Origin: an uncultured bacterium | Lineage (GTDB): Bacteria > Desulfobacterota_D > UBA1144 | DNA: 64,000 nt | Assembly: GCA_913050325.1 (NCBI GenBank) | Contig: CAJWZP010000004.1 | Location: forward strand, 1-64,000 | Reading direction: 5' to 3' | Shown: positions 47,008 to 57,639 of the stretch, piece by piece | Layout: each line of letters begins with the position of its first letter | How positions within the stretch are numbered: position 1 is the first letter of the stretch | Position numbers and translations under genes: made by a program | Notes under the pieces: generated by a model | What the model was told of the DNA's origin: nothing | What the model saw: the letters and a program-made list of their open reading frames with translations, nothing else | Databases searched by the model: none

Positions 47008-48183
47008 CTATGTAAATTTATTTACAATTTTTGTTATTAACAAGTCACCACCAACATTAAGAGATGTTCTAAACATATCCAATATTCTATCAACACCAGC
47101 CAATATTGATATTGCTTCAATTGGTATTCCAATGGATGTAAAAACTACAGTCATCATTACAAGCGCTATTGATGGAACCCCTGCGGCACCAATACTTCCA
47201 ATTGTAGCAGTCAGTAAAATCAGAGAATATTCAACGATTGTAAGATCCATTCCAATAATGCTTGAAATAAATACAGCAGATAGGCCTAAATAAATCGCTG
47301 ATCCATCCATATTTACAGTTGCTCCAATGGGTATAACAAAATTTGAAACTTGTTTTCTAATTTTTAATTTTTCATTTGCTGTTTTAAGTGAAAATGGAAT
47401 TGTCGCTGAACTACTAGAAGACACGAATGCAAAAAATAAAGTATCTTTAATATTATCAATAAATACTAAAAATCTCTCTTTTAATAAATATTTAATAATT
47501 AAGCCATGTAAAATAAAAAAATATCCAATAAAGATCGTAATTGATATTAATACAAACTTAAAAAGTAATATTATGATTTTGAAATCTACATTTATTAATA
47601 GTGATCCAAAAAGAGAAAAAATTGCTAATGGAGCAATCCACATTATATAAGTTATTAATTTCAAAATGAGAGTATTAGATATTTCAAGAAACCTAATTAA
47701 TTGTTTATTTTTTATTAATCTAACTATTAACCCTATGAAAATAGCTATAATCATTATTGATAACGGATTGCCTTCAATAAAAGATATATGAATATTGGTG
47801 ATATCAAAACCTATCGGTGATAATGATTCAGATAAGCCCTTTTTCACGTATGAACTAAAATTTAATTCCGCTATTAAATCATTATTTTTAGGAAAATTAA
47901 TATTTGATGAAATTAATAATGAAAAAACAATTGCAAAAGTTGTAGAAAGAATATAAAGGATTAATGTCAATGGTATCATCTTGCCCAAGTTGTTTTCTGA
48001 ACTAAATGATGCAATAGAGTAAGAAATTGATATAAATATTATGAAAGGAACGAAAAGTTTTAATATATAAATAAAAAACTCTCCTATAAATTTAGTATTT
48101 AAAATAAAATCAGGAAAGAAAAAAGCCGAGGGAATAGATAATATAAAGAAAACTAACATTAATAGTGAAAGTTTTTTTTCCAT
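47008..48183 (-). CDS. Dicarboxylate/amino acid:cation symporter (DAACS)
   Basis: FVSSSSSATIPFSLKTA, PIGATVNMDGSAIYLGLSAVF, GAAGVPSIALVMM. Confidence 0.9.
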   Translation of the reverse strand: MEKKLSLLMLVFFILSIPSAFFFPDFILNTKFIGEFFIYILKLFVPFIIFISISYSIASFSSENNLGKMIPLTLILYILSTTFAIVFSLLISSNINFPKNNDLIAELNFSSYVKKGLSESLSPIGFDITNIHISFIEGNPLSIMIIAIFIGLIVRLIKNKQLIRFLEISNTLILKLITYIMWIAPLAIFSLFGSLLINVDFKIIILLFKFVLISITIFIGYFFILHGLIIKYLLKERFLVFIDNIKDTLFFAFVSSSSSATIPFSLKTANEKLKIRKQVSNFVIPIGATVNMDGSAIYLGLSAVFISSIIGMDLTIVEYSLILLTATIGSIGAAGVPSIALVMMTVVFTSIGIPIEAISILAGVDRILDMFRTSLNVGGDLLITKIVNKFT

Positions 48184-48563
48184 TAATCTAAGTCCACTGA
48201 AAATTTTTTTAGAATATTTAGTGGAATAATATCAAGGCATTTTATATTCGATGATAATAAATATACATCCGGAGCACAATCATTATTATAAGCTTCTAAC
48301 CATCTATGAGCACAAATACACCATTTATCTCCATCTTTTAAACCAGGAAAATTAAATTGTGGTACTGGTGTAGATAGATCATTTCCAACACTTTTAGAAA
48401 AAACTAAGAAATTATTCGTCACTCTACAGCAAATATGATGTAGGCCATAATCTTCCTCACCTGTGTTACAAAAACCATCTCTATAAAAACCTGTCATCGG
48501 AGAGTTGCAACAGAGGACTAAATCACTATCAAAGACATTTTTTTGATTCATACTATTTCTCAT
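48183..48563 (-). CDS. DUF2237 family protein
   Basis: CCNSPMTGFYRDGFCNTGEEDYGLHHICCRVTNNFLVFSKSVGNDLSTP...PGLKDGDKWCICAHRWLEA. Confidence 0.9.
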   Translation of the reverse strand: MRNSMNQKNVFDSDLVLCCNSPMTGFYRDGFCNTGEEDYGLHHICCRVTNNFLVFSKSVGNDLSTPVPQFNFPGLKDGDKWCICAHRWLEAYNNDCAPDVYLLSSNIKCLDIIPLNILKKFSVDLD

Positions 48564-49203
48564 ATCCTTTTTTTAAATTTTTAAATAAATCTAATGAGTC
48601 TTCTATTTTTTTAGCAATTTTATTCGACAATACATCTGATTTAATTGAATAAAGGTGCCATCTAGGAAAAATTAATCTCATTTTAAAAAACAAATCTCCA
48701 TCAGGAGTAATTATTTTTGCTTCAAAATCTTTAATATTATTAAATTTGAAAGTCTCTACAGAGTAGCCTTCAAGGTTAAATAGCATTTTATCATTTTTTT
48801 CTTTTTTTATATTTTCCTTATCACTTTTTTGGACAGATTTAATTCTTAATTTTTTTCTCTCAGATAATTCAACTAATTTAATAATTCCATCAGGAGTTAT
48901 AACTTTATCTATTGCAATATCAAGAGCTGTTCTACCAAAAACTTTTTCGCCTACTCTTTTAATATCTTCAAAAATACCTTCAATTGGATTGTCCAAATCT
49001 TTTTGTCTTTTTTTAGCTCTTTTTTTTAATATTTTTCTAACATCTTTTTTTACAGAGGATTGGAGATCGTCCCATAAAATATAACCATTTAATATTTCTC
49101 GATCTTTGTCTTTTATACCGTTACCAATTTGATAAAGACTAAAAATTGGAGATAAAAAAATAATTAAAGATATAATGCTAAAAACAAGGAAAAAAATTCG
49201 CAT
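48553..49203 (-). CDS. DUF2939-like protein
   Basis: N-terminal TM followed by SLYQIGNGIKDKDREILNGYILWDDLQSSVKKD. Confidence 0.75.
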   Translation of the reverse strand: MRIFFLVFSIISLIIFLSPIFSLYQIGNGIKDKDREILNGYILWDDLQSSVKKDVRKILKKRAKKRQKDLDNPIEGIFEDIKRVGEKVFGRTALDIAIDKVITPDGIIKLVELSERKKLRIKSVQKSDKENIKKEKNDKMLFNLEGYSVETFKFNNIKDFEAKIITPDGDLFFKMRLIFPRWHLYSIKSDVLSNKIAKKIEDSLDLFKNLKKGYEK

Positions 49204-49243
49204 GCGATTATAATTATAATACTATCTTCATAAAATAAATAAA

Positions 49244-50017
49244 CTAATCAAATAGATCTAGGTTTTGACCATAATTTAATCTTCTATATGATAATTGACG
49301 ATCTTCATAATAAGAGCAATGATCACATTTTCTCGAAAAATCCGGCATTTCTTCATTGTCCAAAGTAGATGATAGCTCTTTTAAAGTTTTAGGAATCCAA
49401 GATGTGTCATGTGAATATTCAATTAAATCAATATCAAAATTTAACCTTGAGTTAAAAGAACCTTCTTTCTTCCCATTAGCATATAAAAAATATCCAACGT
49501 CATCAACCTCAAAATTGTTTTTTAATAGTAAATAATTATAAAAATCAATTTGTCGCTTATAGGCAGGCCACCAACCTTCATCAGAAATCTCAATTTGTCC
49601 TTTTTTGGAGGTTGCTTTATAATCCACAACAATCAGTTTGTTTGAATCAAGATTAATCCATATATCATCTAGAGCTCCAGTAAATGTTAGACCTAATTCA
49701 TGGTCATAAAACTCTAGCCCTTTAAAATTTTCTCTCCAAATCTCAAGACTATCATGAGAAAATGGAATATAATTTAAATTATTTTCTATAAATATTGGAT
49801 GTTTTTCTTTTTTATTTCTATAATAATCAAATTCATTTTTAAGGAGAGAGTCCACTGCATTGTTTAAAGTAAATGATGGAGGTGAAATTAAAGCTAGACC
49901 TTTTACCCTATCAAGCCAAAAACATCTTTTACATTTCATAAATAAATCAACTTTAGATCTACTGACTCTAAAATTTTTTGTTATACCTTTAGAATATATA
50001 TTTCTTTTTCTAATCAT
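49244..50017 (-). CDS. PD-(D/E)XK nuclease family protein (RecB/Cas4-like) with Cys pairs
   Basis: VSRSKVDLFMKCKRCFWLDRV, TGALDDIWINLDSNKLIVVDYKATS, YKRQIDFYNYLL, KCDHCSYY. Confidence 0.8.
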   Translation of the reverse strand: MIRKRNIYSKGITKNFRVSRSKVDLFMKCKRCFWLDRVKGLALISPPSFTLNNAVDSLLKNEFDYYRNKKEKHPIFIENNLNYIPFSHDSLEIWRENFKGLEFYDHELGLTFTGALDDIWINLDSNKLIVVDYKATSKKGQIEISDEGWWPAYKRQIDFYNYLLLKNNFEVDDVGYFLYANGKKEGSFNSRLNFDIDLIEYSHDTSWIPKTLKELSSTLDNEEMPDFSRKCDHCSYYEDRQLSYRRLNYGQNLDLFD

Positions 50018-50025
50018 ATTTATAA

Positions 50026-51306
50026 TTATTCTTTAACAAAAATTAAACTTGTTCCCTTATCTTGATTAAAATAATTTAATGCCCATTTAATTAATACAGA
50101 AACTTTATTATCAAAGCCTATTAAAAAACATATATGAACGAATATCCATAAAATCCATGCTACAAAACCTTGAGCTTTCATATATCCTAAATCTGCAACG
50201 GCTTTATTTCTCCCAATAACAGCCAAACTTCCTTTATCTTTATAAGTAAATTCTTCAGAAAAATTATAGCCTTCAGCACGAGCTTTAATTAGTTTAGCAA
50301 CAAATTCACCAGCTTGCATAGCTACGGGTGCAACACCAGGTAAAAACTCATTATTTTTATCTTGAAATCTTGCCAGATCACCAATTACAAAAATATTATT
50401 ATATTTTGGTAGGGAAAAATCTTTCTTTACATAGACTCTACCTACTTTATCGACTTCAACATTAGCTGCTTCACTTAAGATCATGCCCCAAGCAGATGCT
50501 CTTACACCTGCACCCCAAAGTGTTGTTTTTGTCTCCAACACATGCCTTTGGCCTTTTTGTTCATATATTACAGTATCAGAGGTAATATCAACAACTTTTG
50601 AATTAGTCAAAACATTTACACCCATTTTTTCAAGATACTTTTTTGATATATCAGATAATTTATTCTCGAAAGTAGGTAAAACTTTGGGCAAAGCCTCAAT
50701 TAAATATATTTCACATTCCTTCTTAGTATCAATATTATGAAAATGTCCATCAAGAGTTTTAAAAGCTAAATCAGCCAATGCTCCGGCAAGTTCAACTCCT
50801 GTTGGACCCCCTCCAATAATGACAAAGTTTAACAGTTGCTTACGTCTCCCAGGATCAGTTTCATTTTCAGCCATCTCGAAAGCAGAAAAAATTCTTCTCC
50901 TCATTTCAAAAGCATCCTCAATAGATTTGAGGCCCGGAGCATGCTTTTCCCATTCATCATTTCCAAAATAATGATGGCTCACTCCAGTAGCAACAATCAA
51001 ATCATCATATCTAATTCTTGCATGGCTTTTTGTTTGAATGTATCTATTGTAAGGGTCAATACCATTAGCTATATCAAGTCTTACAGTTATATTTTTTTTG
51101 TCACCAAAAATAGATCGTACAGGGGCACTTATATCTGGTGCAGATATTGTCCCAGTTGCAACTTGATATAATAAAGGCTGAAAAAGGTGAAAATTTCTTT
51201 TATCTACTAAGGTTACTTCAATATCAGTATTAACGAATTGCTTAACTGCATATAGTCCACCAAAACCAGCACCAATGACAACCACATGATGTTTTTTCTT
51301 ATTCAC
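50026..51306 (-). CDS. NAD(P)/FAD-dependent oxidoreductase, type II NADH dehydrogenase-like
   Basis: VVVIGAGFGGLYAVKQF, HLFQPLLYQVATGTISAPDISAPVRSIF, FVIGDLARF, GVAPVAMQAGEFVAKLI. Confidence 0.92.
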   Translation of the reverse strand: MNKKKHHVVVIGAGFGGLYAVKQFVNTDIEVTLVDKRNFHLFQPLLYQVATGTISAPDISAPVRSIFGDKKNITVRLDIANGIDPYNRYIQTKSHARIRYDDLIVATGVSHHYFGNDEWEKHAPGLKSIEDAFEMRRRIFSAFEMAENETDPGRRKQLLNFVIIGGGPTGVELAGALADLAFKTLDGHFHNIDTKKECEIYLIEALPKVLPTFENKLSDISKKYLEKMGVNVLTNSKVVDITSDTVIYEQKGQRHVLETKTTLWGAGVRASAWGMILSEAANVEVDKVGRVYVKKDFSLPKYNNIFVIGDLARFQDKNNEFLPGVAPVAMQAGEFVAKLIKARAEGYNFSEEFTYKDKGSLAVIGRNKAVADLGYMKAQGFVAWILWIFVHICFLIGFDNKVSVLIKWALNYFNQDKGTSLIFVKE

Positions 51307-51330
51307 TTAAAATTATTATAACTTAAAAAA

Positions 51331-54042
51331 TTAAAGAATAAGTTGTTGATGGCATTTGAAGCATATATTTTTGTCTTCTAGTCCTCTATCAAAGCTGTAG
51401 TTCCAGCATCTTAGACATTTTGGAGCTTCGGTCTTGAGAACCTTACATTCCATTTCATCAACTCGATCTGTAGAAATATCTAATTCGGCAACCATTAGAA
51501 CTTTTTTAAGATTATTTAAATTTGCTGATAAAAATTCTTTTTCTATATCAGTTGATAAGATTAAAATTTTAGATTCTAAAGAGCTTCCAATGACTTTTTC
51601 TGCTCTTTTAAGCTCAATACTTTTTAGAAAAATACTTCGTAATTCCATTAGCCTATCCCATTTAGCTTCAATGTTATCATTTTTATAAGTATCTCTAGAA
51701 AGTGTTTCCTCAAAAATAGAAGATTCACTTTTATTAAAATATTTCCAAGCTTCTTCAGTTGTAAAAGATATTATTGGACAGAGCATTAGCGCTATTTCAC
51801 GAAAAATTATTGAAATTACTGATTGAGTAGATTTTCTCTCTTGTGATTTAGTAGAAAATGTATAAAGAATATCCTTTTGAATATCCAAATATATTGAACT
51901 TAATTCATTAGCTGTAAAATTTAATACTTTTGATATGCCCTGGTGAAATAGATTTTTTTTAAAACAATCTAAATAATCCTTTTTAAGTAGAGATAATTTA
52001 ATTAAAATCCATTGATCAATTTCCTCCATTTTATCAAAACTTATAGAATCTTTTTTTTGGAAATCACTTATGTTTCCTAATAAAAATCGAAAAGTATTTC
52101 TTAGTTTTTTATATTTATCTTTTATTCCATCTAGAATTGAATCTGACAATCTAACCTCAGATGAATAATCTTCTGAAGCAACCCATAGTCTTAAAATATC
52201 TGCACCACTTTGTTTTATTATTTTATCGGGCTCCACTACATTATTTTTAGACTTTGACATTTTTTGACCATTGTTATCAACCACAAAACCATGAGTTAAT
52301 ACTGCTTTATAAGGTGATATTGAATTTGATGCAACAGATGTTAGAAGACTACTTTGAAACCATCCTCGATGTTGATCATTACCTTCTAAATATAAATCAG
52401 CTGGATAACAATCTTCACTTAGAACAGTCTTCCAAGACGAACCTGAATCAAACCAAACATCTAAAGTATCATTTCCTTTTTTCAACTTTGGTGCCAAATG
52501 TTTATGTTCTTCAGGTAGAAAATATTCCACTTCTCTGTCCCACCATGAATTTGAACCTTCTTTTTTAAAGATATTAGAAATCTGATCTAATGTTTTATCA
52601 TTAATAAAAACATCATTAGATTCTAAAAAATAAAAAACAGGTATTGGCAGACCCCAAGATCTTTGTCTGGATATACACCAATCGGATCTTTCTTTAATCA
52701 TCCCAGATATTCTTTTTACTGACTGACTTGGAAACCATTTAACTTTTTCAATTTCTTTGAGAGCAATATCTTTGAATCTGTCTACAGATGCAAACCATTG
52801 GTAAGTTGATCTAAAAATAGTAGGTTTTCCAGTTCTCCAATCATAAGGGTACTTATGATTATAATCTTCCTTATAAAATAAATATCCTTCACGATCTAGT
52901 ATTTCTATTACTTTTTCATTTCCTTCTTTTAAAACATTAAGTCCTATCAAATCAGATGAAACATCATCTGTAAATTTTCCATATTGATCAACTGGAGAAA
53001 AAATATCAAGATTATTCTTGACTCCCGTATTATAGTCTTCAATTCCATGTCCGGGAGCAGTATGAACAATTCCTGTACCTGTATCTTTAGTAACATATTC
53101 AGCATTAAAAACTTTGCATTTTTCTTTTGATAGTGGGGACGAATAAACTAAATCTAACAAATCCTCTCCATTACATTCCATAAGCTCTTGGAAATTACAA
53201 TTTTTTTTATTTTGGATTTCTTGTGATAATTCTTTTTCAATAATTAAAATATCAGAGTTATCTTTATATAATCCATAAGTAAATTGACTATTGATTGATA
53301 CTGCTTTATTTGCTGGCAATGTCCAAGGTGTAGTTGTCCAAATAAGAAAATTGATTTTATCACCAAATTTAAAAATATTATTATTAGATGACTCTTTTAA
53401 TATTGGGAATTTAACATAAACACTTTTAGATATATGATCTTCAGGATATTCAAGTTCAGCCTCAGCTAAAGCAGTCTGCGAACTAGGACTCCAATTAACT
53501 GGCTTAAGTCCTCTATAAATATAACCTTTTGAATACATTTCAGAGAAAACTTTAATTTGATTTGCTTCAAAATCTGCATTTATTGTAAGATAAGGGTTGT
53601 CCCAATCAGAAATTACTCCTAGTCTAATAAATTCATGTTTTTGACTGTCAACAAATTTTAGAGCAAATTCATGGCACAACTTCCTAATCTCGGACTTGCT
53701 AATATCTTTTGATTTTAGCTTTTTTGTTACTTGATGCTCAATTGGTAATCCATGACAGTCCCATCCAGGTATATATCTTATAGATTTACCATTTATTGAA
53801 TTAAATTTTAATATAATATCTTTAAGAATTTTATTGAGGCAATGGCCAATGTGAATTTTACCATTTGCAAAGGGTGGTCCATCATGCAAAACAAATAATT
53901 CATCTGATTTTTTTTGTAAACAATTATACAGATTAATACTATTCCAATATTCAATAATTTTTGGTTCATTCTGAGGCAAACTTGCTCTCATTGGAAAATC
54001 TGTTTTCGGCAGATTTAATTTATCATTATAATCTTGGCTCAA
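51331..54042 (-). CDS. ileS: Isoleucyl-tRNA synthetase
   Basis: DGPPFANGKIHIGHCLNKILKD, LEGNDQHRGWFQSSLL, GQKMSKSKNN (KMSKS), C-terminal CLRCWNY..CFKCHQQ zinc site. Confidence 0.98.
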   Translation of the reverse strand: MSQDYNDKLNLPKTDFPMRASLPQNEPKIIEYWNSINLYNCLQKKSDELFVLHDGPPFANGKIHIGHCLNKILKDIILKFNSINGKSIRYIPGWDCHGLPIEHQVTKKLKSKDISKSEIRKLCHEFALKFVDSQKHEFIRLGVISDWDNPYLTINADFEANQIKVFSEMYSKGYIYRGLKPVNWSPSSQTALAEAELEYPEDHISKSVYVKFPILKESSNNNIFKFGDKINFLIWTTTPWTLPANKAVSINSQFTYGLYKDNSDILIIEKELSQEIQNKKNCNFQELMECNGEDLLDLVYSSPLSKEKCKVFNAEYVTKDTGTGIVHTAPGHGIEDYNTGVKNNLDIFSPVDQYGKFTDDVSSDLIGLNVLKEGNEKVIEILDREGYLFYKEDYNHKYPYDWRTGKPTIFRSTYQWFASVDRFKDIALKEIEKVKWFPSQSVKRISGMIKERSDWCISRQRSWGLPIPVFYFLESNDVFINDKTLDQISNIFKKEGSNSWWDREVEYFLPEEHKHLAPKLKKGNDTLDVWFDSGSSWKTVLSEDCYPADLYLEGNDQHRGWFQSSLLTSVASNSISPYKAVLTHGFVVDNNGQKMSKSKNNVVEPDKIIKQSGADILRLWVASEDYSSEVRLSDSILDGIKDKYKKLRNTFRFLLGNISDFQKKDSISFDKMEEIDQWILIKLSLLKKDYLDCFKKNLFHQGISKVLNFTANELSSIYLDIQKDILYTFSTKSQERKSTQSVISIIFREIALMLCPIISFTTEEAWKYFNKSESSIFEETLSRDTYKNDNIEAKWDRLMELRSIFLKSIELKRAEKVIGSSLESKILILSTDIEKEFLSANLNNLKKVLMVAELDISTDRVDEMECKVLKTEAPKCLRCWNYSFDRGLEDKNICFKCHQQLIL

Positions 54043-54390
54043 TTATTTACCTGTTAAAACTTTATTCATATTATCATAGATTTTTCTTGAAAAAAGTGTC
54101 CATTGATCCCAGATATCATTATTATAGTTTTCTTGCTTAATAGTTTTTACCATTCTTAATCCATAATTTTCATTTGTTATTTCAATTTCATCATTATCAG
54201 ACAAGTTTTTACTGAATACTTTGCCTAGTTTTTGAATAATTTCTACATTTTTAACTTCTATATCTCTAAACTCAGTGATTAATAGTTTAACACCTCGTAT
54301 TTTTGAATCACCTGCCATCATTGTAGAGCCCATTCCCCATCCTTTTTTAGCTCTTGGAGTTTCCGCTCTAATTTGCATATCCATATTCAT
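54043..54390 (-). CDS. Hypothetical protein
   Basis: ORF immediately upstream of ileS; KKGWGMGSTMMAGDSKIRGVKLLITEF. Confidence 0.55.
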   Translation of the reverse strand: MNMDMQIRAETPRAKKGWGMGSTMMAGDSKIRGVKLLITEFRDIEVKNVEIIQKLGKVFSKNLSDNDEIEITNENYGLRMVKTIKQENYNNDIWDQWTLFSRKIYDNMNKVLTGK

Positions 54391-54450
54391 ATATTACACC
54401 TAATATTTTTATAATTTCATATAAAAAAAATACTATGATAGAGTAAGAAA

Positions 54451-55146
54451 ATGGAAAATGTAACCAAAATACTCTTTACAGGTTTAACAGGAAATCTTGG
54501 AAGAGACCTGTTAAAATTCTTTTTAGTCAAAGATTATGATATAACCACTACATACTTATATGGTTCTGAATTGAAACTTATTCCAAAGGAATATATTGAT
54601 AAAATAGATTTTTATAAATCAAATATATTACTAGAAAAAGATACAAATAAACTTTTAAAAGATTTTGATAAAAATAATAAAAAATTTGATTCAATTATTA
54701 ACCTTGTTGGTGGTTTTAGTTTTTCAAAAATAGAAAATTTAAAAATCGATGATTTTAAAAAAATGTTTGAAATTAATCTTTATACAGTTTTTAACATTTC
54801 AAAATATGCAAAAAATTTATTAAAGGATTCAAAAAATAAATCAATTATTAACATTATTTCACCATATGCTTTAAATCCAATTGAAGGTGTATCGTCTTAT
54901 GCAGCATCAAAAGCAGCTTTGTTAAGTTTTTCAAAATCATGTGCAATTGAGTATCATGATGTAAATATAAGAGTTAATTGCATTATGACTGATACATTAA
55001 ATACAGAAGCAAATAGAAAAGAAATGCCAAATGCCGACTTCTCACTCTGGGTAAAACCAGAAGAAGTTTTTAAATCCTTAAAATTTTTAATTTCGGAAAA
55101 TTCAAAGTTTATAAATGGAGATTACATAAAAATTGGAAAAGAATGA
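54451..55146 (+). CDS. Short-chain dehydrogenase/reductase
   Basis: LFTGLTGNLGRDL, SSYAASKAALLSFSKSCAIEY. Confidence 0.85.
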   Translation: MENVTKILFTGLTGNLGRDLLKFFLVKDYDITTTYLYGSELKLIPKEYIDKIDFYKSNILLEKDTNKLLKDFDKNNKKFDSIINLVGGFSFSKIENLKIDDFKKMFEINLYTVFNISKYAKNLLKDSKNKSIINIISPYALNPIEGVSSYAASKAALLSFSKSCAIEYHDVNIRVNCIMTDTLNTEANRKEMPNADFSLWVKPEEVFKSLKFLISENSKFINGDYIKIGKE

Positions 55147-56521
55147 TTTTGATATAACAATTCTGGGAGGTGGGCCAGGTGGATACACTGCAGCAATAGA
55201 GGCGGAGAGAATGGGTTTAAAAGTATTGTTGGTTGATAACAATAAAATTGGTGGAACCTGCTTACATAATGGTTGTATTCCTACAAAATCCCTACTTAAA
55301 TCAGCCGAATTGTATTGTGAAATAAAGAATTCATTAAATAAATCAATTACATCTGAGGATTTAAATTTTGATTTCGATACAATAATTGAAAATAGTAAAA
55401 AAAATGTAAAAAGATTATCCTCGGGTGTTGAACATTTAATATCATCAAAAGAGATAGAGTATGTTAATGGTTTTGGTTTTTTTAAAGATAAACATACTCT
55501 AATAGTAAGTGAAAAAAATTCAAAAATTGAAATTAAAAGTGATAAATTTATTATCGCAACAGGCTCTAAACCTTACCATCCCAGTGAATTTAAACCTGAT
55601 AATATAAATATCTATGATAGTGATGGGATTTTAAGTATAAAAAAATGTCCAGAAAGTATATTAATTATAGGTGGTGGTTACATTGGGATTGAATTTGCAT
55701 ATTTTTTTAATTCTTATGGGTCAAAAGTTACAATAGTAGAAAATCAAAAGAGTATTTTAGGAAATTTAGATAGCGATTTACTTGTTGATTTTAAAAAAAA
55801 TTTCAAAAGACAAGGTATAAAGATACTTGAAAATGCAAATATTAAAGAAATATATGAGAACGATTCAAATTTAAGGGTTGAGATAAAATGTGATGAAGAC
55901 ATAATTGATTCAAATTTTGAAAATATACTTGTTGCCACAGGTAGATTACCTAATACAAAAGATATAAATTTAGAAAAAATTGGTGTTATTTTAGATGACA
56001 GGGGTTTTATAAAAATAAATGAGAAATATCAATCAAATGTAGACAATATTTATGCAATTGGTGATGTTACAGGTGGTAAAATGTTAGCTCACAGAGCCTC
56101 TGATGATGGTATGAAAATAATAAACTCAATTTATAAAAATGAGATTTTTTCAATTTCCCATATTCCATCTTGCATATATTGTCAGCCAGAGATAGCATCT
56201 GTAGGTCTGACTGAAGAAGAAATAATGTCTAGTGGTATTGAATACAATAAATCAATATCAAATTTTAAAGGTAATGGAAAATCTATCGCACAAGGAGAAG
56301 TTAGGGGTTTTTGTAAAATTATGATTGATAAAAATTTGCAAATACTTGGAGCACATATAATAGGAAAAGGTGCAACAGAGATGATAAGCGAATTAAATTT
56401 AGTCATGTCCAATAACTTAACAATTAATGAAATAATAAAAACTATTCATCCCCACCCTACCTTATCAGAAATTATATTTGAATGTTGCTTAAATTTAATA
56501 GGGAGAACCAGACACGGATGA
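55133..56521 (+). CDS. Dihydrolipoyl dehydrogenase-like pyridine nucleotide-disulfide oxidoreductase
   Basis: GGGPGGYTAAIEAERMGLKVLLVDNNKIGGTCLHNGCIPTKSLL, IYAIGDVTGGKMLAHRA, HPHPTLSEI; TTG start. Confidence 0.93.
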   Translation: MEKNDFDITILGGGPGGYTAAIEAERMGLKVLLVDNNKIGGTCLHNGCIPTKSLLKSAELYCEIKNSLNKSITSEDLNFDFDTIIENSKKNVKRLSSGVEHLISSKEIEYVNGFGFFKDKHTLIVSEKNSKIEIKSDKFIIATGSKPYHPSEFKPDNINIYDSDGILSIKKCPESILIIGGGYIGIEFAYFFNSYGSKVTIVENQKSILGNLDSDLLVDFKKNFKRQGIKILENANIKEIYENDSNLRVEIKCDEDIIDSNFENILVATGRLPNTKDINLEKIGVILDDRGFIKINEKYQSNVDNIYAIGDVTGGKMLAHRASDDGMKIINSIYKNEIFSISHIPSCIYCQPEIASVGLTEEEIMSSGIEYNKSISNFKGNGKSIAQGEVRGFCKIMIDKNLQILGAHIIGKGATEMISELNLVMSNNLTINEIIKTIHPHPTLSEIIFECCLNLIGRTRHG

Positions 56522-57639
56522 TTAATAAAAAAAGATTAGTTAATACTTTTAAAGATTTAGTAAAAATTGATAGTATTTCACGTGATGAGAAAAAAGTAGC
56601 AGATTATATAATAAAAAAATTAAAGAAATTAAAGCTAAAGTATAAAATTGATAATTCAAATAAAAAAACTGGATCGAATACTGGAAATATTATTGTATAT
56701 AAAAATTATAATTCGAAACAAGGTGTTTATTTATTATCTTCGCATATGGATACAGTCGTACCAGGAATAAATATTAAACCAATAACCAAAAAAAAATATA
56801 TTACAAGTGCAGGAAACACAATATTAGGTGCAGATGATAAAAGTGGATTAGCAATTATTATAGAATTACTCGAGACACTTGTTGAAAAAAAGATTCCACA
56901 TTTAAATATTGAGGTTGCAATAACTACATGTGAAGAAATAGGATTATTGGGTGCAAAATTTCTAGATTATAAATTATTAAAATCTAAGTCTGGAATTGTT
57001 TTAGATAGTACAAGCCCCGACAGGTTAGTTATAAAAGGTCCATCATCTGATTATTTTTCTATAGAAGTTAATGGAATAGAAGCGCATTCAGGCATTAACC
57101 CAGAAAAAGGAATTAGTTCTATAAAAGTTGCTGCAGAAATTATTAATAAAATAAACATTGGAAGATTATCAAAAGGAACAACTTTAAATATTGGTAAAAT
57201 AGATGGTGGTTCTGCTATAAATATAGTTCCCGGTAAAACAACTATATTGTCAGAAATAAGAAGTCATGATGAAAGTAAAATAAAAAAAATCTTAGACAAA
57301 ATAAAAAAAGATATTTTAAAAATTGAGCATAAATATAAGAAAACTAATAAAAAATTTAGTATAAAATTTAAAAAAAATAGGATTTATGATTCGATAAATA
57401 TATCAAAAAATGAACAAGTAGTGAAGAGAATTTTAAAAGCTTCAAAAAAAATTAATTATTTAACTAGTACTGTAGAAACAGGCGGAGGAGCTGATGCTAA
57501 TTTTTTCGTTAAAAATGGTATTAAAACAGTTAACCTTGGAACAGGAATGAGAGAATTCCATACAATTAATGAAAAACTAATACTTGATGAATTCTTTACT
57601 TCAGCAGAAATTATCTATAACTTTTTTACTGATGTTTAA
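56518..57639 (+). CDS. M20 family metallopeptidase (PepT-like)
   Basis: LLSSHMDTVVPG, LGADDKSGLAIIIELLE, CEEIGLLGAKFLD; start taken at 56518. Confidence 0.88.
   Translation: MINKKRLVNTFKDLVKIDSISRDEKKVADYIIKKLKKLKLKYKIDNSNKKTGSNTGNIIVYKNYNSKQGVYLLSSHMDTVVPGINIKPITKKKYITSAGNTILGADDKSGLAIIIELLETLVEKKIPHLNIEVAITTCEEIGLLGAKFLDYKLLKSKSGIVLDSTSPDRLVIKGPSSDYFSIEVNGIEAHSGINPEKGISSIKVAAEIINKINIGRLSKGTTLNIGKIDGGSAINIVPGKTTILSEIRSHDESKIKKILDKIKKDILKIEHKYKKTNKKFSIKFKKNRIYDSINISKNEQVVKRILKASKKINYLTSTVETGGGADANFFVKNGIKTVNLGTGMREFHTINEKLILDEFFTSAEIIYNFFTDV

Noticed and set aside
52254-52568. Plus-strand ORF inside ileS
   Set aside because: Antisense to the ileS catalytic core; composition not protein-like.
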